A stretch of 64,000 nt of DNA from Lethocerus indicus (taxonomy: Eukaryota; Arthropoda; Insecta; Hemiptera; Belostomatidae), in NCBI GenBank assembly GCA_019843655.1, contig JACDQD010000006.1, positions 28,448,022 through 28,512,021 on the forward strand, in the 5' to 3' direction. Made by a program: the position numbers and the translations under genes. The notes beneath the pieces were generated by a model. It saw only the letters and a list, made by a program, of their open reading frames with translations, was not told the origin of the DNA and ran no database searches. Positions 44,501 to 57,100 of the stretch are shown piece by piece. The number at the start of each line of letters is the position of its first letter. The first letter of the stretch is position 1.

Positions 44501-47004
44501 GTCGGGACGATTTCTTAAATTTCCATATTTCACGTATTCTGAATGAACCGAGGAAAACTACTGTTTCTTAGTGTGCTTTTTGGCCATGCTCCAGTGATCC
44601 GCTACTTTAGATCTTATTTCAACAACTTAACATCGGATATATTTAAAACTACATCTAAATATAGGTTTTAAATATAATTTCATATCGCTCAGTGTTATTA
44701 ATTTTTGTGTATTGATCATTTATCTTCTTAATCTATTATTAACAGTTTTCCTTTTGCCGATATGTGCCCGTTGTTCTCTATATTCTGTGTTTTAAAGTGT
44801 TTATTTTTCTACTTTTAGTAGTTTTTATACTTTTGTCTCATTCTGTCGTTTCCTGATTTAATTTTATATTTTTTGGGCAGTTAGGATGCCCGAAAAACAT
44901 CCAAAGTGACTGACACAGCGCTACTGAAGACGGAAATACACAAAATGTACAGTATGAAATATTACAATATACAATGTCCTTTTCGTGTCATATATAGGAT
45001 AATAAAATATATTATTTCCCTGGAATTTAAACGCTTTTGTAGTGTAGGGTCAGGTCGGAGACGTAGCGCAGGGTGATGTTATTTTCCTTTATATTTTCGA
45101 CCGTAAAGTTCAGATTTCGTGGAATATAATTTAAAAGCGCCGGTTTATTTTCGCGAATATTTTCCTGACTACTGTTTGAATTCTGTTAATATTAGATCTA
45201 AACATCATGGTTCAAGTTACGCCCAGATCTGTTTCAAAGTACAGCTCTGTAAAAGTAATTATTTATCGTTTAAACATAGTTTCGAAATCCTTGTACCGTC
45301 TTTTCAACTTTATTATCAACAGTGTGTACAAAATGTACGACGATATTCCACACCATCCCGAGCACACATAACACGGCAAGGTGTAATTAATCGGGCCTAA
45401 ATGAAACGGAGGAAAAAAAGTGATTAATAGTTTATTTATTTTATTTAATAGTATAATTTATCGTCGTAAAACATTTTAAATTTTCTTTTCTTTCGAGGGA
45501 ATTTATACGGAGCGGCATTTTTACTGCCTTACAATTATCATTTTACTGCCTAATACATTATCATATAGGAGAATTTCATATATCGAACCCAACAACGCAT
45601 ATTTGATAACATATAGGAAAATACTCCATTGGGATAAACTTATATTTATTTAATATTTAATCTTTGTTTTCATGTGTATGTGTATATATATATATTTACC
45701 TTCGTATGTGTGCGTGTGTTAGCATTAGTAAGAATAATATGAGCCTCAAATTAGATTGGATTTCTTGTAAGTTATTTCACTGTAATATATATTTATATTA
45801 TATAATGTTGGGTAAATAAAGTATGAAAAAACTTTAATTAAAAAAATGTTGTTCATATATCCTCTGACAATAACTGAATCGGAAGTATTAATCTTTTGAA
45901 TACGTAAAAATTACTTCCAAGTATAAATGTTTGGTACACACAAGATGACACAATGTACAAATAATACTTTGAAATATTACAATCACTTTCTAATAATGCG
46001 TATTTATTAGGCAGAAAAAATTATAACAAAAACAAGAAAGAAAAATAAGTGAAACGAAATAGATTTATTAACTGAACAGATATTTTATTACCTTATGAAA
46101 AATTAAATAAATAATGGTGTAATTTTTGTTTTAAGTCTGTTTATTTGCCCCTCTGACATTAACTTAATCGGAAGTACTCGGTGATTAATAATTCTCGAAT
46201 AAATCTTTTAAATACATCGAAACAGGAAACTTAAAAAAATAAGAAACAGTGGGTATTTATTAAGCAGACAAAATATAAGATAAATAAAAAAATATTTATC
46301 TCTAAATATATATTCTATTGACTACTATTCTATAGTATTACTTCTAGTAATAATAGTATAGAATGCTTTTAGAGAAAAATCTCCAGGTATATTGGAGGAA
46401 CGCATATAATAAGAATAAGAATATGTACCAGAAATAAAATCTGAGATATTTCCATGTAATAGATACGTACATTATATAGTGTTGGGTAAATTAAATGACT
46501 TTCTAAATTCTTGATTTAGTTTCTTTCCGTTGTAAATTACAACAAGTTAAATTCCGTTATTAAATAACAACAAGAACAATTCGGATTGTGTTTGTGGCCG
46601 GAGGAGCAGCCCGAATTGAAGGTCTTTTTTAAAATCCAAAATGCTTTTTGTAGATGTCTAATTTTTATATTTGTTCTCTTAAATGAAAGATAAAGTAGTA
46701 ATTTGGTACGATGAAATAGAAAAACATTTTTATTAAAGCCATTGTTTACGATTTGAAGTTGACTTATAACAAATTTGAACACGAATAAAATGAAATTTAA
46801 CAAATTGAAGTTCAGATCATAACTGTATTTAAAGACAAATTCGTAGTGAAATTTAGTTGTCACAAATTGAAAACTTCTAAACCTAAAAGCCTAATTTAAT
46901 TTACACATTGAAACTACTTTCATCCAATGCATAAAAGAATATTTTGGCATCGCATTATAAATTTCATTGTAAATAATATGGGCTTTTGATAATTTATTTT
47001 CCAG

Positions 47005-47061
47005 GTGAACGTCAACAATTAATTAAAACCTACCTCGTCCAGATAAATTGAAGAACAAAAA
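47005..47061 (+). CDS. CCT4: CCT4 terminal coding exon, copy 4
   Basis: Acceptor, VNVNN-stop (TAA 47020-47022) and gtgagt donor intact. This is the last copy; the following unit boundary at 53417 lacks the ttttccag acceptor. Confidence 0.55.
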
Positions 47062-47440
47062 GTGAGTTTATTTATTTCTTAACACTATGCCCTGGGCACA
47101 TCTTGTCTGCTAAAAATTTTTAAGAATTTGTTAAGTGTTACTAATCAGCTGAGACTTACAAGTACTTATAGAGAAAGAAAAAACTTGTTGTTGATGTCTA
47201 TAACTTATTGTTACCTAAACAAGACACCAACAGAATGCTAGTAAAGTTCTGTCATTTACAAGAAATATCAGAGTCTTTTACAGGTATTATACTTTTGTAG
47301 AAAGTAGAAAATTCTTTTGGAAAAATTTTTTTCCATCTTATTACCGGTGTGCAAGTGAAACAATAATTTATCGCCGATATAAAAAATTAAGAAACTCTGT
47401 TGTGGAACAGAGAAAACATTTCTGTTATAATGCCCATATA

Positions 47441-47650
47441 TTAGGGTACCAAAGTAATCTACATTTTGACTTCGAATTTAATTTTTTCTTAACAAAGAAA
47501 CTTTAATTATTAATCTACTATATATTGACCGATATTATCGACAACTCTCCGCCGCCACTTTTGCGACAAATTTTCGATTTCCCTCTTGAGGAATTCCTCA
47601 AGACCAAAAGACATCTTATCAAATTGTCGATTACTTTTGGGTACACCTAA
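47441..47650 (-). mobile_element. Mariner-type MITE, copy 4 (within tandem unit)
   Basis: As copy 2, with several shortened homopolymers including in the left terminus (ttagggtaccaaagtaatc). Confidence 0.65.
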
Positions 47651-47770
47651 TATAATACATACGAGATAATTGCTCCTCCTCCTCCCAGCGATATTTTATA
47701 ATTTCAAATAATCGTTTCATCGAGTCAATAATTGAATAATTTTAATGTTTATTTGTCTGTTTACTTTCAG

Positions 47771-47919
47771 AAATGTTTCAAGGATGCCTTTCAGCCATTT
47801 ATGATTTTGCACAGCAGATGGACGCACTAAACAACTCTTAACCAATTCAAAGCTTTTACTACATCATAGTATGTCGTCGTTTATTTGTATTTAATAAATA
47901 AAATATAAACCAACAAAAT
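47771..47919 (+). other. Probable CCT4 3' UTR exon, copy 4
   Basis: Acceptor, small frame and AATAAA signals retained. Confidence 0.45.
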
Positions 47920-50900
47920 AAAATGTTTCAAATTATTTCATTACCCGTCAAAATTTATAGTTATTAATTTCCGAGTTTTACCTGTATGTGCATGCATACA
48001 ATTCTGATAACTAACTTATACTTCCGATTAAGTTAATGTCAGAGGGGCAAATAAACAAAATATTTGACAAATATATTGCCTATTTATAAAAATTCAGATT
48101 GTGTTATAACCTGAGATTATAGGTTATCCGAACTGATTGAAATTGCTTTTAAATATTCTCCTCATAAATAATTAACAGAAATAATTATCTAAAAATTACA
48201 TCATCGATGTCTAGTATTTTGTAGTACGCAAATCTAATTGGAACTACTTTCAAATCAATTTTACAAATATTTCACACATGAACTAGGTTATATTTTACCT
48301 TTAAGTATTAATAACAATTACTTTTATTTCTAAACTGGGATTCGTATAAAACATTTGAGAACAAAATTGTATACATTATTTAAGAAAATGTTTATCCAAA
48401 AAATATATCGCTAAAGTTTTTTTAAATAGAAATATGTTTAAAATTGTCTATCAATTTATATACTTCGCAGTATTAGATTGAAGTACTAAGCAGTACTTCC
48501 GATTAAGTTAATGTCAGAGGGGCAAATTAACAAACTTAAAACAAAAATTACGCCATTATTTATTTAATTTTTCATAAGTTAATAAAATATCTGTTTAGTT
48601 AATAAATCTATTTCGTTTCGCTTATTTTTTTCTTGTTTTTGTTATAATTTTTTTCTGCCTAATAAATACGCATTATTAGAAAGTTATTGTAATATTTCAA
48701 AGTATTACTTGTATATTGTGTCATCAAGTGTACCAAACATTTATACTTGGAAGTAATTTTTATGTATTCAAAAGATTAATACTTCCGATTTAGATATATT
48801 GCTAAAGGTTTTTAATAGAATAATGTTTAAAATTGTCTATTGATTTACATACCCTGTATAGAGCTATGAATCTATAAGAACTAGTCTATATTTTATTTCA
48901 TTTTTCTAAGGATTTGAAAGAAATTGTTAAAACCACTAATTCACTTTCATTATTACAAAACTCGCTCTCTTCGGCTGTCTACAATAAAGGTCGATTATAC
49001 AATAAATAAGAAGGAAAAAACTAACGGCTTTTACATAATTTTATCGAGTATTAACGGCAATTATTTTTATTTCAGAACTAGAATAAATATAGAAAATGGG
49101 AGAATCAAATATGTGTGCACATTGTGTACATTATTAAATCAGTTTTCTGTAACTGTTTTACAAGCAATACAATCAGTTGTATATTGTTGGTATTTGATTT
49201 TTATTTGGTTAGTATACAAAAAATGTATCGGTAATGTCCAGTATTTACCAGTCTGAAAAAAGCGATTGAAACTATTATCACTCTCGAATGATAAATAATC
49301 ACCAAACAGCTATTACTTGTCGAATGTTGATTATTTACAAATAATCCGACTTCAAATAATCGAAATTTAAACAATACACTTTATTTCTATTGTTTACCCC
49401 TAACAACACTTTTTTTTATCTCTTAGTCTCATAATATTCGCGTTTATTGTAAATGATTTAGAAAAACATAGAACACTATCAGTTAACCGATTGAACTGGG
49501 TATTAAATGTGAAATGATTCTTCGGAATTATAGAATAAATGCTAAACTCTCCACAACTGCTAGAAATTTGAGACTCAGCTAAAGATCCTTTTATTTTTAA
49601 TTCCGTCCTATCGTCCAGTAATTTAAAATGTTAAAATAACCTTTCAAGTTGGAAACCGCGGTTGGGCCGCCTCTGGGCGCTATCACCATAACATTGGCCA
49701 TAATCAGCGAAAATACAAAAATCTCCAATTACCTATTTCCCCCCAGTCCAGGTTTTTCCCACAATAAAAATTACTAATTGTTATAGGGCGGAAATTATTT
49801 GCGATTCGGGAACAGGAAAAAAAAGTCGAAACTGTATATTCCCTAACCGTGTATATCCTTAATTTTCGACGCTTTCGAATATTGTCGCAATCGGCGATGA
49901 GTGAAAAACTAAAAAAAGTTATCTCGGCCAAATATATTCTCCTCTCAAATAGATTTTACTCCGATAGAAATTAGGAATTAGTAAATTGCGGCCCCAAACC
50001 GAAAAATTACAAAACCCTTAACCTGGATACTTTCGAACAATCAGAATCAAAATAAATATATTGTCGCAATCGGCCAAAAGTAAAACTAAAAAAGTTATTT
50101 CGGCAAATATATTCTTCGCAGATTTTACGAATTTGTTGCAGTAAAATTTAGATATTGCAGTAGAATTTAGCAAAAAGAAGGGAAAAATAGAAAAAAAAAA
50201 AATGTAAAAAGAGAAAATGAGAAAAAGAAAGGAAAGAGAAAAAGAAAAAGTCAGGGCGCAAACGTAGGAGAAGAAAAAGGGAAAAAGGATAAAAAGGAAA
50301 AAGTAAAAATTAAAAAGAAAAAATGAAAAAAAGAAACCGAATTTTCGGGGTGTTTATCGCGATTTTATAAAATCGGAAATTACAAATTATTTCTAGAATT
50401 CCTCGAAATATGCGTCGGCCATTTTGGAGACCGACACCGGCGGCTTTTTACACTCGGATTTAAATTAGAATAACTTTTATCAAAATGTAGTCTCAGAGTC
50501 CATCGAACCATCCTATCGCGTATTGTTATTCTACTAACGCGTAATCGATTATCTTCAGATGTAAATAAGGTTTGAATTATTATTCATTTTCGTATATAGT
50601 TGGGCGTCGAAAATATATACAAATTCTGGAAACAGACGATCCGATACAGTAGATTTCGTCTGTTTTCGGTCTTTTGCTGGGCCGTCGAGAATTTAATTCG
50701 GTGAATATATTTTTGAAAAAAATCGTCCTACGAACCCGGCCTAAAAGAAAAGGCAAAGGGAGGTTATAAACACTGTGGGGAGGGTTAAGGTTATACCGAA
50801 GCTTTAATTTTCATATTTTCGCACAAGAATCCTTCATCCGTTTTTATTCTTTGTGCACAATAATTTACTTTACACTGTCGGGACGATTTCTTAAATTTCC

Positions 50901-53417
50901 ATATTTCACGTATTCTGAATGAACCGAGGAAAACTACTGTTTCTTAGTGTGCTTTTTGGCCATACTCCAGTGATCCGCTACTTTAGATCTTATTTCAACA
51001 ACTTAACATCGGATATATTTAAAAACTACATCTAAATATAGGTTTTTAAATATAATTTCATATCGCTCAGTGTTATTAATTTTGTGTATTGATCATTTAT
51101 CTTCTTAATCTATTATTAACAGTTTTCCTTTTGCCGATATGTGCCCGTTGTTCTCTATATTCTGTGTTTTAAAGTGTTTATTTTTCTACTTTTAGTAGTT
51201 TTTATACTTTTGTCTCATTCTGTCGTTTCCTGATTTAATTTTATATTTTTTGGGCAGTTAGGATGCCCGAAAAACATCCAAAGTGACTGACACAGCGCTA
51301 CTGAAGACGGAAATACACAAAATGTACAGTATGAAATATTACAATATACAATGTCCTTTTCGTGTCATATATAGGATAATAAAATATATTATTTCCCTGG
51401 AATTTAAACGCTTTTGTAGTGTAGGGTCAGGTCGGAGTCGTAGCGCAGGGTGATGTTATTTTCCTTTATATTTTCGACCGTAAAGTTCAGATTTCGTGGA
51501 ATATAATTTAAAAGCGCCGGTTTATTTTCGCGAATATTTTTCCTGACCACTGTTTGAATTCTGTTAATATTAGATCTAAACATCACGGTTCAAGTTACGC
51601 CCAGATCAGTTTCAAAGTAAAGCTCTGTAAAAGTAATTTTTTATCGTTTAAACATAATTTCGAAATCTTTGTACCGTCTTTTCAACTTTATTATCAACAG
51701 TGTGTACAAAATGTACGAGAATATTCCACACCATCCCGAGCACACATAACACGGCAAGGTGTAATTAATCGGGCCTAAATGGAACGGTGAAAAAAAAGTG
51801 ATTAATAGTTTATTTATTTTATTTAATAGTATAATTTATCGTCGTAAAACATTTTAAATTTTCTTTTCTTTCGAGGGAATTTATACGGAGCGGCATTTTT
51901 ACTGCCTTACAATTATCATTTTACTGCCTTACAATTATCATTTTACTGCCTAATACATTATCATATAGGAGAATTTCATATATCGAACCCAACAACGCAT
52001 ATTTGATAACATATAGGAAAATACTCCATTGGGATAAACTTATATTTATTTAATATTTAATCTTTGTTTTCATGTGTATGTATATATATATATATATATA
52101 CCTTCGTATGTGTGTGTGTGTTAGCATTAGTAAGAATAATATGCGCCTCAAATTAGATTGGATTTCTTGTAAGTTATTTCACTGTAATATATATTTATAT
52201 TATATAATGTTGGGTAAATAAAGTATGAAAAAACTTTAATTAAAAAAATGTTGTTCATATATCCTCTGACAATAACTGAATCGGAAGTATTAATCTTTTG
52301 AATACGTAAAAATTACTTCCAAGTATAAATGTTTGGTACACACAAGATGACACAATGTACAAATAATACTTTCAAATATTACAATCAATTTCTAATAATG
52401 CGTATTTATTAGGCAGAAAAATTATAACAAAAACAAGAAAAAAAATAAGGAAACAAAATAGATTTATTAACTTAACAGATATTTTATTACCTTATGAAAA
52501 ATTAAATAAATAATGGTGTAATTTTTGTTTTAAGTCTGTTTATTTGCCCTCTGACATTAACTTAATCGAAGTACTTGGTGATGAATAATTTTAGGAATAA
52601 ATCTTTTAAATACATCAAACAGGAAACTTAAGAAATTAAGAAACAGTGGGTATTTATTAAGCAGACAAAATATATTATAATGAGAAAATATAAGATAAAT
52701 AAAAAATATTTATCTCTAAATATATATTCTATTGACTACTATTCTATAGTATTACTTTTAGTAATAATAGTATAGAATGCTTTTAGAGAAAAATCTCCAG
52801 GTATATTGGAGGAACGCATATAATAAGAATAAGAATATGTACCAGAAATAAAATATGAGATATTTCCATGTAATAGATACGTACATTGTATAGTGTTGGG
52901 TAAATTAAATGACTTTCTAAATTCTTGATTTAGTTTCTTTCCGTTATAAATTACAACAAGTTAAATTCCGTTATTAAATAACAACAAAAACAATTCGGAT
53001 TGTGTTTGTGGCCGGAGGAGCAGCCCGAATTGAAGGTAAATAATCTTTTTTAAAATCCAAAATGCTTTTTGTTGATGTCTAATTTTTAAATTTGTTCTCT
53101 TAAATGAAAGATAAAGTAGTAATTTGGTACGATGAAATAGAAAAACATTTTTATTAAAGCCATTGTTTACGATTTGAAGTTGACTTATAACAAATTTGAA
53201 CACGAATAAAATGAAATTTAACAAATTGAAGTTCAGATCATAACTGTATTTAAAGACAAATTCGTAGTGAAATTTAGTTGTCACAAATTGAAAACTTCTA
53301 AACCTAAAAGCCTAATTTAATTTACACATTGAAACTACTTTCATTCAATGCATAAAAGAATATTTTGGCATCGCATTATAAATTTCATTGTAAATAATAT
53401 GGACTTTTGATAATTTA

Positions 53418-53509
53418 TAGTCGTTTCAATTTATCATAAATAAAATCTTTACAACGATTTTACTAGCTCTATATATACTTATATTTATTTGATATTTAAG
53501 CTTTGTTTT

Positions 53510-53574
<65 letters not shown>

Positions 53575-53584
53575 TAGCATTTTA
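53418..53584. repeat. Junction segment with (AT)n microsatellite
   Basis: After the end of copy 4, about 60 bp of new sequence leads to 'tatttgatatttaagctttg', a (TA)n run at about 53522-53566 and 'atgtatgtgttagcatt'. This is a diverged copy of the microsatellite region found inside each unit (for example 52045-52135), and it stops exactly where the satellite begins. Confidence 0.75.
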
Positions 53585-54198
53585 GGCGCCAAATCGTCAC
53601 AAAAATGCGGTTTTTACGCCCAAAATCGGCCGAAAATGCGGTTTTCAGACCCAAAAATGCGATTTTTATGCGCTAATTCAGCCAAAAAATGCGATTTTAG
53701 ATCCAAAAATGCTGTTTTCAGGCGCAAAATCGGACAAAAAAAGCAGTTTTAGGCGCAAAAAAGGCTCAAAAATGCGGTTTTTAGATGCAAAATTGGCCCA
53801 AAAATGGGGTTTTTAGGCCCAAAATTGGGCCAAAAATGCGATTTTTAGACCCAAAATTGGCACAAAAATGCGGTTATAGGCTCAAAGGAAATCAACCTAA
53901 AAACGTTTTATGCCCAAATCAGCCGAAAATGTGGTTTATAGGCGCAAAATCAACCAAAATGGCCTATTTAGGCGAAAATGAGCCCAAAATGCAGTTTTAT
54001 ATCGCAAAATGCGGTTTTTAAATTGGCAGTTTTAGGCGCAAAATCGGTCCCATTTTTATGCCCAAAATGCGGTTTTCGGGAGTAAAATTGGCTAAAATGC
54101 GATTTTTAGGTGGAAAATGACCTATTTAGCCGAAAAATGAGCCCAAAAATGCAGATTTAGGCGCAAAATCAGTCCAAAAATGCACTTTTTATGCCAAA
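53585..54198 (+). repeat. SatA/SatD-like array
   Basis: Units such as 'aaaaatgcggtttttagatg', 'gcccaaaaatggggttttta' and 'ctatttaggcgaaaatgagc', in the same orientation as SatD at 25706-27376. Open frames are artefacts. Confidence 0.9.
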
Positions 54199-57100
54199 AA
54201 ATCGAAAATTTAGGTTTTTCGAAAATTTTCTCAGATCGGTCCCATATTCCACCCACAAGTGTCCCATTTTTCAAAACGGCGGGTCTCGAAAATTATTAAA
54301 AATTGATCGGTCCCATATTCCACCCACAAGTGTCCCAAAGTGCCCCTAAAACGGCGGGTCGAAAATCGAAAATTTAGGTTTTTCGAAAATTTTCTCAGAT
54401 CGGTCCCATATTCCACCCACAAGTGTCCCAAAGTGAGTTACACTTGCCCCTAAAACGGCGGGTCTAAAATCGAAAATTTAGGTTTTTCGAAAATTTTCTC
54501 AGATCGGTCCCATATTCCACCCACAAGTGTCCCAAAGTGAGTTACACTTGCCCCTAAAACGGCGGGTCGGAAATCGAAAATTTAGGTTTTTCGAAAATTT
54601 TCTCAGATCGGTCCCATATTCCACCCACAAGTGTCCCAAAGTGAGTTACACTTGCCCCTAAAACGGCGGGTCGGAAATCGAAAATTTAGGTTTTCGAAAA
54701 TTTTCTCAGATCGATCCCATATTCCACCCACAAGTGTCCCAAAGTGAGTTACACTTGCCCCTAAAACGGCGGGTCGGAAATCGAAAATTTAGGTTTTTCG
54801 AAAATTTTCTCAGATCGGTCCCATATTCCACCCACAAGTGTCCCAAAGTGAGTTACACTTGCCCCTAAAACGGCGGGTCTAAAATCGAAAATTTAGGTTT
54901 TTCGAAAATTTCTCAGATCGGTCCCATATTCCACCCACAAGTGTCCCAAAGTGAGTTACACTTGCCCCTAAAACGGCGGGTCGGAAATCGAAAATTTAGG
55001 TTTTTCGAAAATTTTCTCAGATCGGTCCCATATTCCACCCACAAGTGTCCCAAAGTGAGTTACACTTGCCCCTAAAACGGCGGGTCGGAAATCGAAAATT
55101 TAGGTTTTTCGAAAATTTTCTCAGATCGGTCCCATATTCCACCCACAAGTGTCCCAAAGTGAGTTACACTTGCCCCTAAAACGGCGGGTTGAAAATCGAA
55201 AATTTAGGTTTTTCGAAAATTTTCTCAGATCGGTCCCATATTCCACCCACAAGTGTCCCAAACCCACAAGTGAGTTACACTTGCCCCTACTGCTTACGCG
55301 GGTCGACGGCGGGTCGAAAATCGAAAATTAGGTTTTTCGAAAATTTTCTCAGATCGGTCCCATATTCCACCCACAAGTGTCCCAAATGAGTTACACTTGC
55401 CCCAAACGGCGGGTAAAACGGCGGGTCGGAAATCGAAAATTTAGGTTTTCGAAAATTTTCTCAGATCGGTCCCATATTCCACCCACAAGTGTCCCAAAGT
55501 GAGTTACACTTGCCCCTAAAACGGCGGGTTGAAATCGAAAATTTAGGTTTTTCGAAAATTTTCTCAGATCGGTCCCATATTCCACCCACAAGTGTCCCAA
55601 AGTGAGTTACACTTGCCCCTAAAACGGCGGGTCGAAAATCGAAAATTTAGGTTTTCGAAAATTTTCTCAGATCGGTCCCATATTCCACCCACAAGTGTCC
55701 CAGTGAGTTACACTTGCCAAAAAAACGGCGGGTTTGAAATCGAAAATTTAGGTTTTTCGGTTTACACTTGCCCCTAAAACGGCGGGTCGACAGATCGGTC
55801 CCATATTCCACCCACAAGTGTCCCAAAGTGAGTTACACTTGCCCCTAAAACGGCGGGTTGGAAATCGAAAATTTAGGTTTTTCGAAAATTTTCTCAGATC
55901 GGTCCCATATTCCACCCACAAGTGTCCCAAAGTGAGTTACACTTGCCCCTAAAACGGCGGGTCGGAAATCGAAAATTTAGGTTTTTCGAAAATTTTCTCA
56001 GATCGGTCCCATATTCCACCCACAAGTGTCCCAAAGTGAGTTACACTTGCCCCTAAAACGGCGGGTCTGGAAAATCGAAAATTTAGGTTTTCGAAAATTT
56101 TCTCAGATCGGTCCCATATTCCACCCACAAGTGTCCCAAAGTGAGTTACACTTGCCCCTAAAACGGCGGGTCGAAAATCGAAAATTTAGGTTTTTCGAAA
56201 ATTTTCTCAGATCGATCCCATATTCCACCCACAAGTGTCCCAAAGTGAGTTACACTTGCCCCTAAAACGGCGGGTCGGAAATCGAAAATTTAGGTTTTCG
56301 AAAATTTTCAGATCGATCCCATATTCCACCCACAAGTGTCCCAAAGTGAGTTACACTTGCCCCTAAAACGGCGGGTCTAAAATCGAAAATTTAGGTTTTT
56401 CGAAAATTTTCTCAGATCGATCCCATATTCCACCCACAAGTGTCCCAAAGTGAGTTACACTTGCCCCTAAAACGGCGGGTCGGAAATCGAAAATTTAGGT
56501 TTTTCGAAAATTTTCTCAGATCGATCCCATATTCCACCCACAAGTGTCCCAAAGTGAGTTACACTTGCCCCTAAAACGGCGGGTCGAAAATTTAGGTTTT
56601 CGAAATTTTCTCAGATCGATCCCATATTCCACCCACAAGTGTCCCAAAGTGAGTTACACTTGCCCCTAAAACGGCGGGTCGAAAATTTAGGTTTTTCGAA
56701 AATTTTCTCAGATCGGTCCCATATTCCACCCACAAGTGTCCCAAAGTGAGTTACACTTGCCCCTAAAACGGCGGGTCGGAAATCGAAAATTTAGGTTTTT
56801 CGAAAATTTTCTCAGATCGATCCCATATTCCACCCACAAGTGTCCCAAAGTGAGTTACACTTGCTAAAACGGCGGGTCGAAATCGAAAATTTAGGTTTTA
56901 AAATTTTCTCAGCCCCTAAAACGGCGGGTCATAAATTCGAAAATTTACCCACAAAGTGTCCCTAGTGAGTTACACTTGCCCTAAAACGGCGGGTCTGAAA
57001 ATCGAAAATTTAGGTTTTCGAAAATTTTCAGATCGGTCCCATATTCCACCCACAAGTGTCCCTAAGTGAGTTACACTTGCCCCTAAAACGGCGGGTCTAA

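Larger units (their letters stand above)
40618..46992 (+). repeat. 6.4-kb tandem unit, copy 3
   Basis: The spacing to the next terminal exon is 6375 bp. It shares with copy 4 variants such as 'cctgagattataggttatcc' where copies 1 and 2 have gaggttat, suggesting copies 3 and 4 are sisters. Confidence 0.95.
46993..53417 (+). repeat. 6.4-kb tandem unit, copy 4
   Basis: Full-length. It ends at 'gataatttat', after which the sequence changes to 'agtcgtttcaatttatcata' instead of a new unit. The last 1 kb has more private changes than the rest (for example 52425-52700 and 53036-53100). Confidence 0.95.

Noticed and set aside
45119..45400. Open frame of 93 codons ending RAHITRQGVINRA
   Set aside because: It differs in length and frame between units (74 codons at 51554, 63 at 32412, 70 at 38782) because of small indels, which is what non-coding DNA shows.
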